From contig NZ_CP036264.1 of NCBI RefSeq assembly GCF_008035925.1, forward strand, positions 6,109,641 through 6,173,640: DNA of 64,000 bases. Reading direction: 5' to 3'. The stretch is from Stieleria maiorica. GTDB lineage: Bacteria; Planctomycetota; Planctomycetia; Pirellulales; Pirellulaceae. Under the pieces are notes generated by a model, which saw only the letters and a program-made list of their open reading frames with translations, did no database searches and was not told the origin of the DNA. Below, one piece after another: positions 53,465-61,861 of this stretch. Numbering within the stretch: the first letter of the stretch is position 1; every line of letters starts with the position of its first letter. Both the position numbers and the translations under genes were made by a program.

Positions 53465-55338
53465 TGTGTTTTCTTGCGAGATTCCCGTGGACCGCGCGGC
53501 TGCTGGTGCTCGGCTGGTTCGCCACGACGCTGACGGGCGCCGTCGCGGACGATCCCGGTCACGATGCAGTCACCGAGGTCGAAGAGGAAGAAATCTCGGA
53601 CTTTGATCGCAATCATTGGGCGTTCCAACCGATCGTGCGTCCCGCGTTGCCTGCGGTCAAACAGATCGATTGGCCGCAGACGGCGATCGATCGATTCATT
53701 CTGGCTCGCTTGGAAAAAGAATCGCTTGACCCGGCTCCGATGGCCGATCGCGCCACCTTGATCCGCCGACTCTGCTGGGACTTGACCGGTTTACCGCCGA
53801 CGGTGGACCAGGTGCAACGTTTCGTATCCGACCCGCGGCCCGGTGCCTACGCGCGGCTCGTCGATTCGCTATTGGCGTCTCCAGAATACGGAAAGCATTG
53901 GGGACAGTTCTGGTTGGATCTGGCACGTTATGCGGACACCGATGGATTTGAACACGACAAGATTCGTGAACAGGCGTGGAGGTACCGCGACTGGGTGATC
54001 GATGCGATCAATCGTGACTTGCCTTACGACACCTTTCTTCGTTGGCAGCTTGCCGGTGATCTGGATTCATCCGGCGGCGAAGACGCCACGACGGCCACGG
54101 CGTTTTGTTTGTCGGGGCCCGACATGCCCGACATCAATTCGATGGACCAGCGCCGCCATGTGCTGCTGAACGAAATCACGTCGACCGTCGGGTCGGTGAT
54201 TCTGGGGCTGCAATTCGGCTGTGCCCAATGCCATGACCATAAGTATGATGCGATCAGCCAGGCTGACTTTTACCGCTTGCGGGCGTTCTTCGATTCGTCG
54301 ATCCGGTTGCGTCAAAACCAGTCAGTCAGTGTCTTGGCCAGCTATGACGATTCGCCGCGAACCCACTTGATGATCCGCGGCGATTGGCGGCGCAAGGGCT
54401 CGGCATTAAACCCGGCGTTTCCGCGGATTGTGAACGAGCCCGACGCGACGCCCTCGTCGGACGCATCACCGCGCGGTGAACTGGCCGATTGGATCACCGA
54501 TCGATCCAACCCGCTGACGGCACGCGTGTTTGTCAATCGGATCTGGCAACAACACTTCGGAACGGGGCTGGTCGCAACGCCCAGCGACTTCGGTGTGATG
54601 GGGGATAGCCCGACGCATCCGCAGTTGCTCGATTATCTGTCGGACGAATTGATGCGCAGTGATTGGAGCATCAAACGGCTTCAGCGGATGATCGTGATGT
54701 CCGGCGTGTATCGGGTTTCCGGCTCACGCCCGACAGAAGGCCCGGAGCGAGGATTTTGGGATCGCTCCTTGGCGGCCGATCCGGATAACCGCTGGCTCAG
54801 CCGGTTTCCTCGCCGCCGATTGGACGCCGAAGCGATTCGGGACGGATTGTTGGCGGTCAGCGGTTCACTGAATCACGAAATGGGTGGCCCTGGGGTTCGG
54901 CCGACGTTGCCCGCGGAGATGATCAAAACGCTCAAGTCGGGACAGTGGAAAGTGACGCCCTCGGTGGACGACCATCACCGTCGCAGCATCTACATCTTCG
55001 CCCGGCGTAATTTGCGTTACCCGTTTTTCGCGACCTTCGATCGCCCCACGGCCGACCAGCCGTGTGCGCGAAGGAACCAATCCACCACCGCCATTCAGTC
55101 GCTGACGCTGCTCAATTCTGAATTAATGGTGAAGTCGTCCGAGCGGTTGGCGAGTGCGGTTTCTGCCGGAGATGCCGACGTCAACTCACAGATCGATTCG
55201 CTGTATCTGCGACTGTATTCGCGCAGCCCAGGCGCGGCGGAAGTGAAGGCGGCGACAGCCTTCTTGGCCGGCGGTGCATCGCTGAGAGACCTTTGCCGGG
55301 CAATGTTGAACTCGAACGAGTTTCTGTATGTGGATTGA
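53461..55338 (+). CDS. DUF1549/DUF1553 protein without cytochrome domain
   Basis: 625 residues from the ATG at 53461, overlapping the DUF1501 stop. Signal peptide (LLVLGWFATTLTGAVA), an acidic linker, then DUF1549 (RRLCWDLTGLPPTVDQV, QFWLDLARYADTDGF, GCAQCHDHKYDAIS) and DUF1553 (ADWITDRSNPLTARVFVNRIW, HFGTGLVATPSDFG, RRLDAEAIRDGLLAVSG). Unlike the 48495 protein it lacks the N-terminal PSCyt1 haem domain, so a separate electron carrier may be used. The DUF1501/DUF1553 pair is the usual planctomycete unit of unknown function. Confidence 0.9.
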   Translation: MMCFLARFPWTARLLVLGWFATTLTGAVADDPGHDAVTEVEEEEISDFDRNHWAFQPIVRPALPAVKQIDWPQTAIDRFILARLEKESLDPAPMADRATLIRRLCWDLTGLPPTVDQVQRFVSDPRPGAYARLVDSLLASPEYGKHWGQFWLDLARYADTDGFEHDKIREQAWRYRDWVIDAINRDLPYDTFLRWQLAGDLDSSGGEDATTATAFCLSGPDMPDINSMDQRRHVLLNEITSTVGSVILGLQFGCAQCHDHKYDAISQADFYRLRAFFDSSIRLRQNQSVSVLASYDDSPRTHLMIRGDWRRKGSALNPAFPRIVNEPDATPSSDASPRGELADWITDRSNPLTARVFVNRIWQQHFGTGLVATPSDFGVMGDSPTHPQLLDYLSDELMRSDWSIKRLQRMIVMSGVYRVSGSRPTEGPERGFWDRSLAADPDNRWLSRFPRRRLDAEAIRDGLLAVSGSLNHEMGGPGVRPTLPAEMIKTLKSGQWKVTPSVDDHHRRSIYIFARRNLRYPFFATFDRPTADQPCARRNQSTTAIQSLTLLNSELMVKSSERLASAVSAGDADVNSQIDSLYLRLYSRSPGAAEVKAATAFLAGGASLRDLCRAMLNSNEFLYVD

Positions 55339-55403
55339 AATGCACCCTCCCTTCTGATTGACACAATTTTCTTACCTCCAAAATCTTTTTCGCTCCCCAA
55401 TCA

Positions 55404-55527
55404 TGCCTCGTTCCCAGGCGGAGCCTGGGAACGGAGATTTCCAGAGGCTCCGCCTCTGGTTGCACGCAGTGTGTGGCGGGAGCCACACCTGCAGTGCGTT
55501 CCCAGGCGGAGCCTGGGAACGAGGCAT
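55404..55527. repeat. Four-hairpin compound inverted repeat
   Basis: Two identical 25 bp palindromes (55409-55433 and 55497-55521, arms CGTTCCCAGGC/GCCTGGGAACG) enclose two other palindromes (55441-55459, CCAGAGGC/GCCTCTGG; 55470-55487, GTGTGGC/GCCACAC). The outer edges TGCCTCG/CGAGGCA also pair. Each hairpin has the GGC-nnn-GCC core. No gene is present in 55339-55634. Confidence 0.85.
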
Positions 55528-55634
55528 CGCTTCCTCCCTCTCCGCCCAACCGTACACTGTTTATGCGGCGGAAATCAGAGGAGGGATGGCAGCATGATGG
55601 GACGCATCGACTGGACCGTAACCGCTGATCCGGT

Positions 55635-56291
55635 TCACGACTCGTCCGAGTCACCGGCGCGCAAGTAGGCCGAAATCGGCACGGCCAGCACGGCTCCGAT
55701 CACAGGCGCCGTCAGGTAGATCCACAACGATTCCAGCTGGTTTCCGACGAACGCCGGGGCGATCGAACGGGCGGGGTTCATCGACGCGCCGCTGATCGGT
55801 CCCCCGCACAGCACTTCGAACGAGATCACGCCGCCGATCGCCAGCCCCGCCGTGATGCCTTTTTCTTTCGCCCCCACGCTGACGTTCAGAACGACGAACA
55901 GCAAGATCAGCGTCAGCATGATTTCAAAGACGAATGATTGCCACCACGGACCTGCCGGCAGCGTCGGTCCCAAGCTGGATTGATCGGGAAACAGAACTCG
56001 CAGCAGCGCACTGGCCAGAATCGCCCCGATGCACTGGCTGGCGATGTAGGGGATCACGTGTTTGCCTTCGAAGCGTCGCCCGACCCAGAACGCGATGGTC
56101 ACGGCGGGATTGATGTGGGCCCCGGAAATGTCCCCGATCGAATAGATCATCGCCGAAACCACCAGCCCCCAGGCCAAAGCGATGCCGACCAGCGAGACGC
56201 CGCCTTCGGTGACATTGTTGACCACGACCGATCCGGTTCCGACAAATACCAACACGAAGGTGCCGATGACTTCGGCGATATATTTTTTCAT
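55635..56291 (-). CDS. MIP family aquaporin (AqpZ-like)
   Basis: 218 residues from the ATG at 56291, matching the usual MIP start MKKYIAEVIGTF; an upstream extension to 56471 is unsupported. Six membrane helices and both NPA boxes: GAHINPAVT and SGASMNPARS. The second box ends in Ser rather than the Asp typical of glycerol facilitators, which favours water selectivity. Monocistronic; the 267 bp upstream hold no gene. Confidence 0.88.
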   Translation of the reverse strand: MKKYIAEVIGTFVLVFVGTGSVVVNNVTEGGVSLVGIALAWGLVVSAMIYSIGDISGAHINPAVTIAFWVGRRFEGKHVIPYIASQCIGAILASALLRVLFPDQSSLGPTLPAGPWWQSFVFEIMLTLILLFVVLNVSVGAKEKGITAGLAIGGVISFEVLCGGPISGASMNPARSIAPAFVGNQLESLWIYLTAPVIGAVLAVPISAYLRAGDSDES

Positions 56292-56558
56292 CTTCCTGGA
56301 CGCTGACCTGACATGAGGGGATTCGGTAATGGGTTCGGCAGATGATAACAATCTGCCCGGGGAGATGCGCGGCCGGGTGGCCGTGTCGATCGACAGCGAG
56401 AGACACCGTTCAATCGCTACGACCGGAATATTCCCGTCGAAAGCGTGTGACAGATCCGTCAATCGGGGCATCGCAGTGGGGCGTGGAACACCACCACTGA
56501 CCTAGCTTTGCATCGAAGTTGAATCCCCCCCCTTTTGTCTTTCCCACCCGACATTGAC

Positions 56559-56981
56559 GTGAATCGTTGTCTTCGAACGCATCGCCGTGCCAACAGTCGT
56601 TCTCGAAAGGGCGCGGCGATGATCGAATTCGCCGTTTGTTTGCCGGTGTTCTTGCTGATCACAATGGGGACGATTGAAACCTGCCGGATGATTTATTTGC
56701 GACAGTCCCTGAAGATCGCCGCTTACGAGTGCGCACGACTTGCGGTTGTGCCGGGGATCACTCCGGCGGATTTGCAGGATCAGTGCGATGTGATCTTGCT
56801 GGGACGAAACATTAAGAATTACGCATTGAATTGCACGCCGTCGGACCCTTCGTCATTGGACTACGGGGAGATGTTTGTTTCAACGGTTGACGCACCGGCG
56901 TCGGAGAACGCTCTGCTCTCGACATGGATCTACGGCAGTGCATCGGTGTCTGAGTCTGTATCCATCATGATCGAGTATTAG
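56559..56981 (+). CDS. TadE-like pilus/surface assembly protein
   Basis: 140 residues from a GTG at 56559 (a TTG at 56535 is also open). A basic start with RRANSRSRKGAAMIEFA is the TadE-like signature; the single helix FAVCLPVFLLITMGTIETCRMIYLRQSLKIAAYECAR follows, as in class III-type pseudopilins. The periplasmic C-terminal domain holds a Cys pair. It begins a TadE-TadG-TadE cluster. Tad-type machinery (ATPase, secretin) is not in the window. Confidence 0.8.
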   Translation: MNRCLRTHRRANSRSRKGAAMIEFAVCLPVFLLITMGTIETCRMIYLRQSLKIAAYECARLAVVPGITPADLQDQCDVILLGRNIKNYALNCTPSDPSSLDYGEMFVSTVDAPASENALLSTWIYGSASVSESVSIMIEY

Positions 56982-56984
56982 CCA

Positions 56985-58106
56985 ATGGTCTGTCGGGCGA
57001 CGATTGCGAATCAAAAGACGTTTCCGGCGAATCGGCGTGGAGCGACGATGGCGATGCTGGCCGTGTTGATGCCCGTGATGATCGCGGTGGCTGCGTTTGC
57101 AATCAATGTCGCGCACATGGAGATGGCTCGTACCGAGTTGCAGATCTCAATGGATGTGGCGACTCGTGCGGCGGGCCGTGTGCTTGCTGTCACCGGCGAT
57201 CAGCAGCAAGCGGTTCAAATTGCCGAGCAGCTGCTCAATGCGAATCCCTATGCGAACCAAACATTGGCGTTGAGCGAGGCTGAGATCACTTTCGGTGTTT
57301 CAACACGGCTGTCTGAAGTTGAGCGTTATGATTTCGGAATGGGGAATAATCCGAACGCGGTGAAGATAGAATCCAACGGAACGAACCACGTCCCAACGCT
57401 TTTTCCGTCCATGGGCGTTCCCATTCAGATTCGACCGATAAAAACGTCCATCGCCACCAAGGTGGAGCTCGACATCGCGCTTGTAATCGACCGCTCCGGG
57501 TCGATGGCGTATTCGACGTCCGAAGAAGCCGACGGGAGCGGTCCGGACGCCGCAGATGATGATTGGGAATGGGGGGATCCGGTGCCTCCGAATTCACGCT
57601 GGCTCGATACCGTCGCGGCGGTGGATACGTTTTTGCAGGTGATGGAACAGTCGCACCATGACGAGAGAGTGACGCTGACCACGTATGCATCCAAGGCACA
57701 CGTTGATCTTGATCTGACCAATGACTACAACGCCGTCCGCCACGTGCTGGATGGTTACAGCGCGGCGTTCGGTGGCGGAGGCACGAATACAGGGGAAGGG
57801 ATTACCAAGGGCAGCGCCGCGGTACAGAAAAAGAACCACGCTCGCCCATGGGCGGCGAAAGTGTTGATCGTCATGAGCGACGGGCTTTCCACGACGGGGA
57901 CCGAGCCCGTTTCTGCGGCACAGATGGCTGCCGAGGATCAGGTCATGGTGTACTCCGTCAGCTTTTCCGACGAAGCGGACACGGTCACCATGGGCGAGAT
58001 TGCCGAAGCGGGATCGGGGAAACACTACCACGCCACCGACGGTACGCAGCTCATTCAGGTTTTCGAAGACATCGCCCGCGGGCTTCCCACACTCATCACG
58101 TTCTAG
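56985..58106 (+). CDS. TadG-like protein with von Willebrand A domain
   Basis: 373 residues. An N-terminal RRGATMAMLAVLMPVMIAVAAFAINVAHMEMAR matches the TadG/TadE_like membrane segment. The VWA domain starts at about 158 with an intact MIDAS Asp169-x-Ser171-x-Ser173 (VIDRSGSM), plus GGGTNTGEG and VLIVMSDG. An acidic loop (EEADGSGPDAADDDWEWGD) is inserted after the MIDAS. Probably an adhesion or assembly factor at the cell surface. Four bases after the upstream TadE-like gene and 12 bases before the next, so one operon. Confidence 0.85.
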   Translation: MVCRATIANQKTFPANRRGATMAMLAVLMPVMIAVAAFAINVAHMEMARTELQISMDVATRAAGRVLAVTGDQQQAVQIAEQLLNANPYANQTLALSEAEITFGVSTRLSEVERYDFGMGNNPNAVKIESNGTNHVPTLFPSMGVPIQIRPIKTSIATKVELDIALVIDRSGSMAYSTSEEADGSGPDAADDDWEWGDPVPPNSRWLDTVAAVDTFLQVMEQSHHDERVTLTTYASKAHVDLDLTNDYNAVRHVLDGYSAAFGGGGTNTGEGITKGSAAVQKKNHARPWAAKVLIVMSDGLSTTGTEPVSAAQMAAEDQVMVYSVSFSDEADTVTMGEIAEAGSGKHYHATDGTQLIQVFEDIARGLPTLITF

Positions 58107-58118
58107 TTCGAGTATTCG

Positions 58119-58604
58119 ATGAATCTGGATCGATCTTTCCGTCGCAGAAAAGCCGCTCGAGGAGCGACGACGGTCGAGTTCGCACTCGTCTTCCCGCTGA
58201 TCATTCTGTTTTTCACGTTCACCTTCGAGGTCTGTCGCGTGTTGATGTTGCAACACACCGCCGATACCGCCGCCTATGAAGCGGCTCGGTCGGCGATGGT
58301 CCCCGGTGCGACGGCCGCCGAAGCGGAGCAGGTCGCACAACTACTGCTCGACAACGCGGGGCTGACACTCGCAGACATCCACGTCACTCCTGTCGACATT
58401 ACGGACGAAACCGCATTGATAACGGTCGAAGTTTCGATTCCGGTGAACGAGAATTCGTGGATCGCACCTTCGCAATTTGCCAACTTTGTGGTCTCCAGTG
58501 AGGTGACGTTGATGTGCGAGCGACCGCCATTGGTGAAACTTGCCGCAATGACAGACTTGAGTGCAAAAAAAGACCGGATGAAGAACAACACCGCTGGGCT
58601 TTAG
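58119..58604 (+). CDS. TadE-like protein (second)
   Basis: 161 residues. Signature RRRKAARGATTVEFALVFPLIILFFTFTFEVCRVLMLQHTADTAAYEAAR, split here only for description: the basic start, the TTVEFA box and one helix are all TadE-like. The rest is beta-rich with no Cys pair. It is distinct from the first TadE-like gene but organised the same way. Third gene of the operon. Confidence 0.82.
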   Translation: MNLDRSFRRRKAARGATTVEFALVFPLIILFFTFTFEVCRVLMLQHTADTAAYEAARSAMVPGATAAEAEQVAQLLLDNAGLTLADIHVTPVDITDETALITVEVSIPVNENSWIAPSQFANFVVSSEVTLMCERPPLVKLAAMTDLSAKKDRMKNNTAGL

Positions 58605-58789
58605 TCGGGCAATTGTTGGGGATGGTGGTCGTGCCCTTCACCAAGCGACTCGCAAACAACCACCGATGATTCCCTGTGATCGACCCGCCCGCGCCCCCTC
58701 GGACGCTTGACCCCACCCTTCGCGACGTCGCTCGATTGCAAGGTCGCTCAGCGCGACGCATCTTCGACGGAGATGTCATCGGAAGTAAG

Positions 58790-58826
58790 CCCACGGATGG
58801 CAGCGCGAACCCACGGATGGCAGTGG
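58790..58826. repeat. Left inverted repeat flanking the GxxExxY gene
   Basis: CCCACGGATGGCAGCGCGAA followed by a second CCCACGGATGGCAGTGG. The reverse complement, with about four mismatches, recurs at 59730-59770. Confidence 0.8.
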
Positions 58827-58860
58827 AGTAGTTGTGTACGTCGATTGCGGACAGTCAGCC

Positions 58861-59655
58861 CTACTGGCGTCTCAATCCCACAATTTCCACCAGCGACTTT
58901 CCAAAATTGGCTGCAATTCCCCACCGAGAGCCCAACGCCTTCATGTACGACCGACAGCGATTCATGTTGAAGCTGTTGTCTTCAAACAGCGCAGTTTGAC
59001 ACAAGACGACTTCGTCTTCGATCAAGAAACAACGCAATGAAGACTTCCGCAGTTGGGTGTCCGTGTACCGTGCTTCGGCAGTCGGATTCACGGTTACTTT
59101 CATTCCCTGGTGCCTGAGCCCAAACAGCAACAGCTTTTCAAAGACCTCTTCGCCATAGCCGGTTCCGTGCTCTCGATAAACATCTCGTAAAACGTTGCGT
59201 ACTGATCGACCGATGTCCCGAGTTGCGCCAGAAACACTTCCTTTCCAGTATTTCCAATCTTCAACGAGTCGTGGCGGCGTTGGAGTGTATGCCACGCGTT
59301 CGACAATGACGCGGTCAAGTCCCATGTTGACCAATAGCCCCAGCGAATCCCTTCGGCATTTTAAATAGTCAAATAGCTGGACGAACTCTGCGGGCGAGGG
59401 ATGACGTGGAACAGCTTTTAGTTCGATCGTGATCTTGCCCCAAACAACGAAATCTGGGATCAACCGGTAGACTTGTTCACCGTATAAAAACAATGGGTGA
59501 ATCGGTTTGCTAACAAACGGGACGTCATTGTTTCTAAAGCAGACGACTAATGCCTGGTGATAATCTTCTTCGTCACGCCCTACTCCGACGTTATTCTGAA
59601 CATCAAAAAAGCAATGACGAATTGCGTGCGTGCGGTCTTCGTAAAGAATTGCCAT
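58861..59655 (-). CDS. Tandem GxxExxY protein (PD-(D/E)xK-like)
   Basis: 264 residues containing two GxxExxY units. The first (1-118) has GRDEEDYHQAL, then LIPDFVVWGKITIELKAVP, which matches a PD-(D/E)xK-type core, and a Leu-rich YLKCRRDSLGLLVNMG end. The second (about 125-255) has GTGYGEEVFEKLL, where Tyr is replaced by Phe, and a degenerate core RCFLIEDEVVLCQTALFEDN. A tandem form with a worn second copy is unusual, since most family members are single units of about 125 residues. Function of the family is unknown. The gene is bracketed by 37-41 bp inverted repeats and is AT-richer than its neighbours. Confidence 0.75.
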   Translation of the reverse strand: MAILYEDRTHAIRHCFFDVQNNVGVGRDEEDYHQALVVCFRNNDVPFVSKPIHPLFLYGEQVYRLIPDFVVWGKITIELKAVPRHPSPAEFVQLFDYLKCRRDSLGLLVNMGLDRVIVERVAYTPTPPRLVEDWKYWKGSVSGATRDIGRSVRNVLRDVYREHGTGYGEEVFEKLLLFGLRHQGMKVTVNPTAEARYTDTQLRKSSLRCFLIEDEVVLCQTALFEDNSFNMNRCRSYMKALGSRWGIAANFGKSLVEIVGLRRQ

Positions 59656-59729
59656 GAATAGCCACCCCCAGATGAGAGCAGCGAGGGTACTTCCCGCAGG
59701 TAGCTGCGCGAACCCTCGAATCTAACATT

Positions 59730-59770
59730 CCACTGTTATCCGTGGGTTCGCGCTGCTATCCGTGGGTTCA
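59730..59770. repeat. Right inverted repeat flanking the GxxExxY gene
   Basis: Contains TATCCGTGGGTTCGCGCTGC, the inverse of the repeat at 58790-58826, over about 38 bp with four mismatches. Confidence 0.8.
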
Positions 59771-59831
59771 ACACTCTTACACGCATTCGGCTACTTTGAA
59801 TTGTGCTAGCAAAGACAAAGGAAAACCTTGT

Positions 59832-60449
59832 ATGACACCCGAGCTGATTGTCTGTGTCGAAACGATTGTCCGTGGGCGGATGGAGGGTCAGGGGGCGGGG
59901 CATGGGTTTGATCATGTCGGGCGTGTGCTTCGTTCGGCGAGGCACATCCGGGCGGAAGTCGGGGGTGACCGGTCGATCGTCGATCTCGCCGCGCTGTTGC
60001 ATGACGTCGGCGACGCGAAGTTTCATGACGGGATCGAAAAGAGCGCGGAGCTGAGTCGCGAAATCCTGGGTGAACTCGGCGTCGATGCGCCGGTCATCGA
60101 TCATGTCGCACACATCGTCGACAACCTGTCCTTTCGCAAAGGCGATGCTGCGGCGCCGTTGTCGATCGAAGGGCAGATCGTGCAGGACGCGGACCGACTG
60201 GATGCGTTGGGGGCGATCGGAATCGTACGGACGATCGAGTATGGCGCGGTGTTCGGTCAACCCTTTCATGTCTCGGGCAATGGCGACGGGGCGGAAAAAA
60301 CCGGCCTGCGCCATTTCGACGACAAGTTGTTTAAACTGCACGCCCTGCTCAACACCGAACCGGCTCGCCGCATGGCCCGACAACGTGAGGCGTTCATGAG
60401 ACAATTCGTCGATCAGTTTTTGGACGAATGGGGCGAGGGTGACGGTTGA
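59832..60449 (+). CDS. HD domain phosphohydrolase
   Basis: 205 residues from the ATG at 59832. HD signatures H-x3-H (HGFDHVGRVLRSARHI), LLHDVGDAK (the HD pair), and a later Asp in VQDADRLDALG. The layout is like E. coli YedJ, a metal-dependent phosphohydrolase family with uncertain natural substrate. The frame begins upstream near the inverted repeat, but the first codons there look non-coding. Next gene starts 96 bp away. Confidence 0.85.
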   Translation: MTPELIVCVETIVRGRMEGQGAGHGFDHVGRVLRSARHIRAEVGGDRSIVDLAALLHDVGDAKFHDGIEKSAELSREILGELGVDAPVIDHVAHIVDNLSFRKGDAAAPLSIEGQIVQDADRLDALGAIGIVRTIEYGAVFGQPFHVSGNGDGAEKTGLRHFDDKLFKLHALLNTEPARRMARQREAFMRQFVDQFLDEWGEGDG

Positions 60450-60545
60450 GCGACGACTGAATCCCCACCGATGGCAAAGCGTACCGACGGATGTCATAGT
60501 GGTGATCGTAGTTTTCGGCCACGAACCCTTCGCCCATGAGTTTTC

Positions 60546-61835
60546 ATGAATCATTCGCGAAACGTGATCCACCCGCGTGACGAGATCATGCAGACGATGG
60601 ATCGGATCTATCGGTATCGGATGACGACCACGTCCGGCGGCAACCTTTCGATCCGCGATGCGTCGGGCGACATTTGGATTTCACCGGCACGCGTCGACAA
60701 GGGGAACTTGACGCGGCGGGACATCATTCGTGTGCGCGGCGATGGCAGCGTCGACGGTCCGCATCCGCCGTCTTCGGAGTTTCCGTTTCACAAAGCGATC
60801 TACGATGCCCGTCCGGATGTTCGATCGGTCGTCCACGCGCATCCGGTCGCCCTGGTGGCGTTCAGCATCTGCCGCCAGACGCCCGACACGCGACTGTTCC
60901 ATCAAGCGTATTCGGTCTGTGGCAAACTCGGTTTTGCGCCCTATGCCTGCCCCGGCAGCAAGCAGCTGGGCGCGAACATCGCGGCCTCGTTTGCCGAAGG
61001 GGCTGACAGTGTCATCTTGGAAAACCACGGCGTCGTCGTCGCCGGCGATTCGCTCTCCGACGCCTTCAAGCGATTCGAGGCGTTCGAGTTTGCCGGCAAG
61101 ACGCTGATCAAGGCTGCGGCATTGGGGAACGTCAATTTGCTGGACGATCGTCAATTGGCACAGGCCGCCGGTCGCAGTGTGGATTTCGAGAGCTTTGATC
61201 CACCGACTGCGGGCGCCAGCGAGTGTGAGTTGCGGCGACAACTCTGTGACTTTGTTCGCCGCGGATGCCGCCAGCGTCTGTTGATCAGCACCGAAGGCAG
61301 TTTTTCCGCTCGGGTCGATGGCGAGGCGTTTTTGATCACGCCGACTCAACAGGACCGCGAGCAACTGGGGGTCGACGATTTCGTCTTGATCGATGGCGAC
61401 CGACGCGAGGCGGGAAAACTGGCCAGCCGTGCCGCCAAGGCGCATCAAGCGATCTATCGCAAGCATCCGCACGTCCAGGCGATCGTGTTTGCACATCCGG
61501 TCAACGCGACGGCGTTCAGTGTCACCGACAGTGACTTTGATGTTCGGACGATCCCCGAAAGCTATGTGTTCCTGCGCGACGTCCGCCGGGTCCCGTACGG
61601 CGTCCAGTTCGGCGACGGCGATCAGATCGTCGACTATGTCAATGAGAAAACGCCGGCCGCGATCCTGGAAAACGACGGCGTGGTCGTGACCGGACGCAGT
61701 GTCTTGGACGCGTTTGATCGTTTGGAAGTGCTGGAGTCGACTGCTGAAGCGGTGATCAACGCCCGATCGATCGGTTCGGTCCAGGCCATGTCCGACGACG
61801 TGATTGATGAACTGTGCCGCGAATTTGACCTCTGA
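60546..61835 (+). CDS. Duplicated class II aldolase/adducin domain protein
   Basis: 429 residues with two class II aldolase domains. The first (about 10-205) has [11 protein letters not shown], the zinc motif VVHAHPVAL and ILENHGVVV. The second (about 225-425) has [10 protein letters not shown], a partial motif IVFAHPVNA and ILENDGVVV, in which one His of HxH is Phe and the NHG His is Asp, so this copy probably cannot bind zinc. Such enzymes cleave or epimerise sugar phosphates. A tandem duplication with one pseudo-domain may give a regulatory or structural role. Substrate unknown. Confidence 0.86.
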   Translation: MNHSRNVIHPRDEIMQTMDRIYRYRMTTTSGGNLSIRDASGDIWISPARVDKGNLTRRDIIRVRGDGSVDGPHPPSSEFPFHKAIYDARPDVRSVVHAHPVALVAFSICRQTPDTRLFHQAYSVCGKLGFAPYACPGSKQLGANIAASFAEGADSVILENHGVVVAGDSLSDAFKRFEAFEFAGKTLIKAAALGNVNLLDDRQLAQAAGRSVDFESFDPPTAGASECELRRQLCDFVRRGCRQRLLISTEGSFSARVDGEAFLITPTQQDREQLGVDDFVLIDGDRREAGKLASRAAKAHQAIYRKHPHVQAIVFAHPVNATAFSVTDSDFDVRTIPESYVFLRDVRRVPYGVQFGDGDQIVDYVNEKTPAAILENDGVVVTGRSVLDAFDRLEVLESTAEAVINARSIGSVQAMSDDVIDELCREFDL

Positions 61836-61861
61836 CCGGTGCCAGTCGGTAAAATGTCGTC

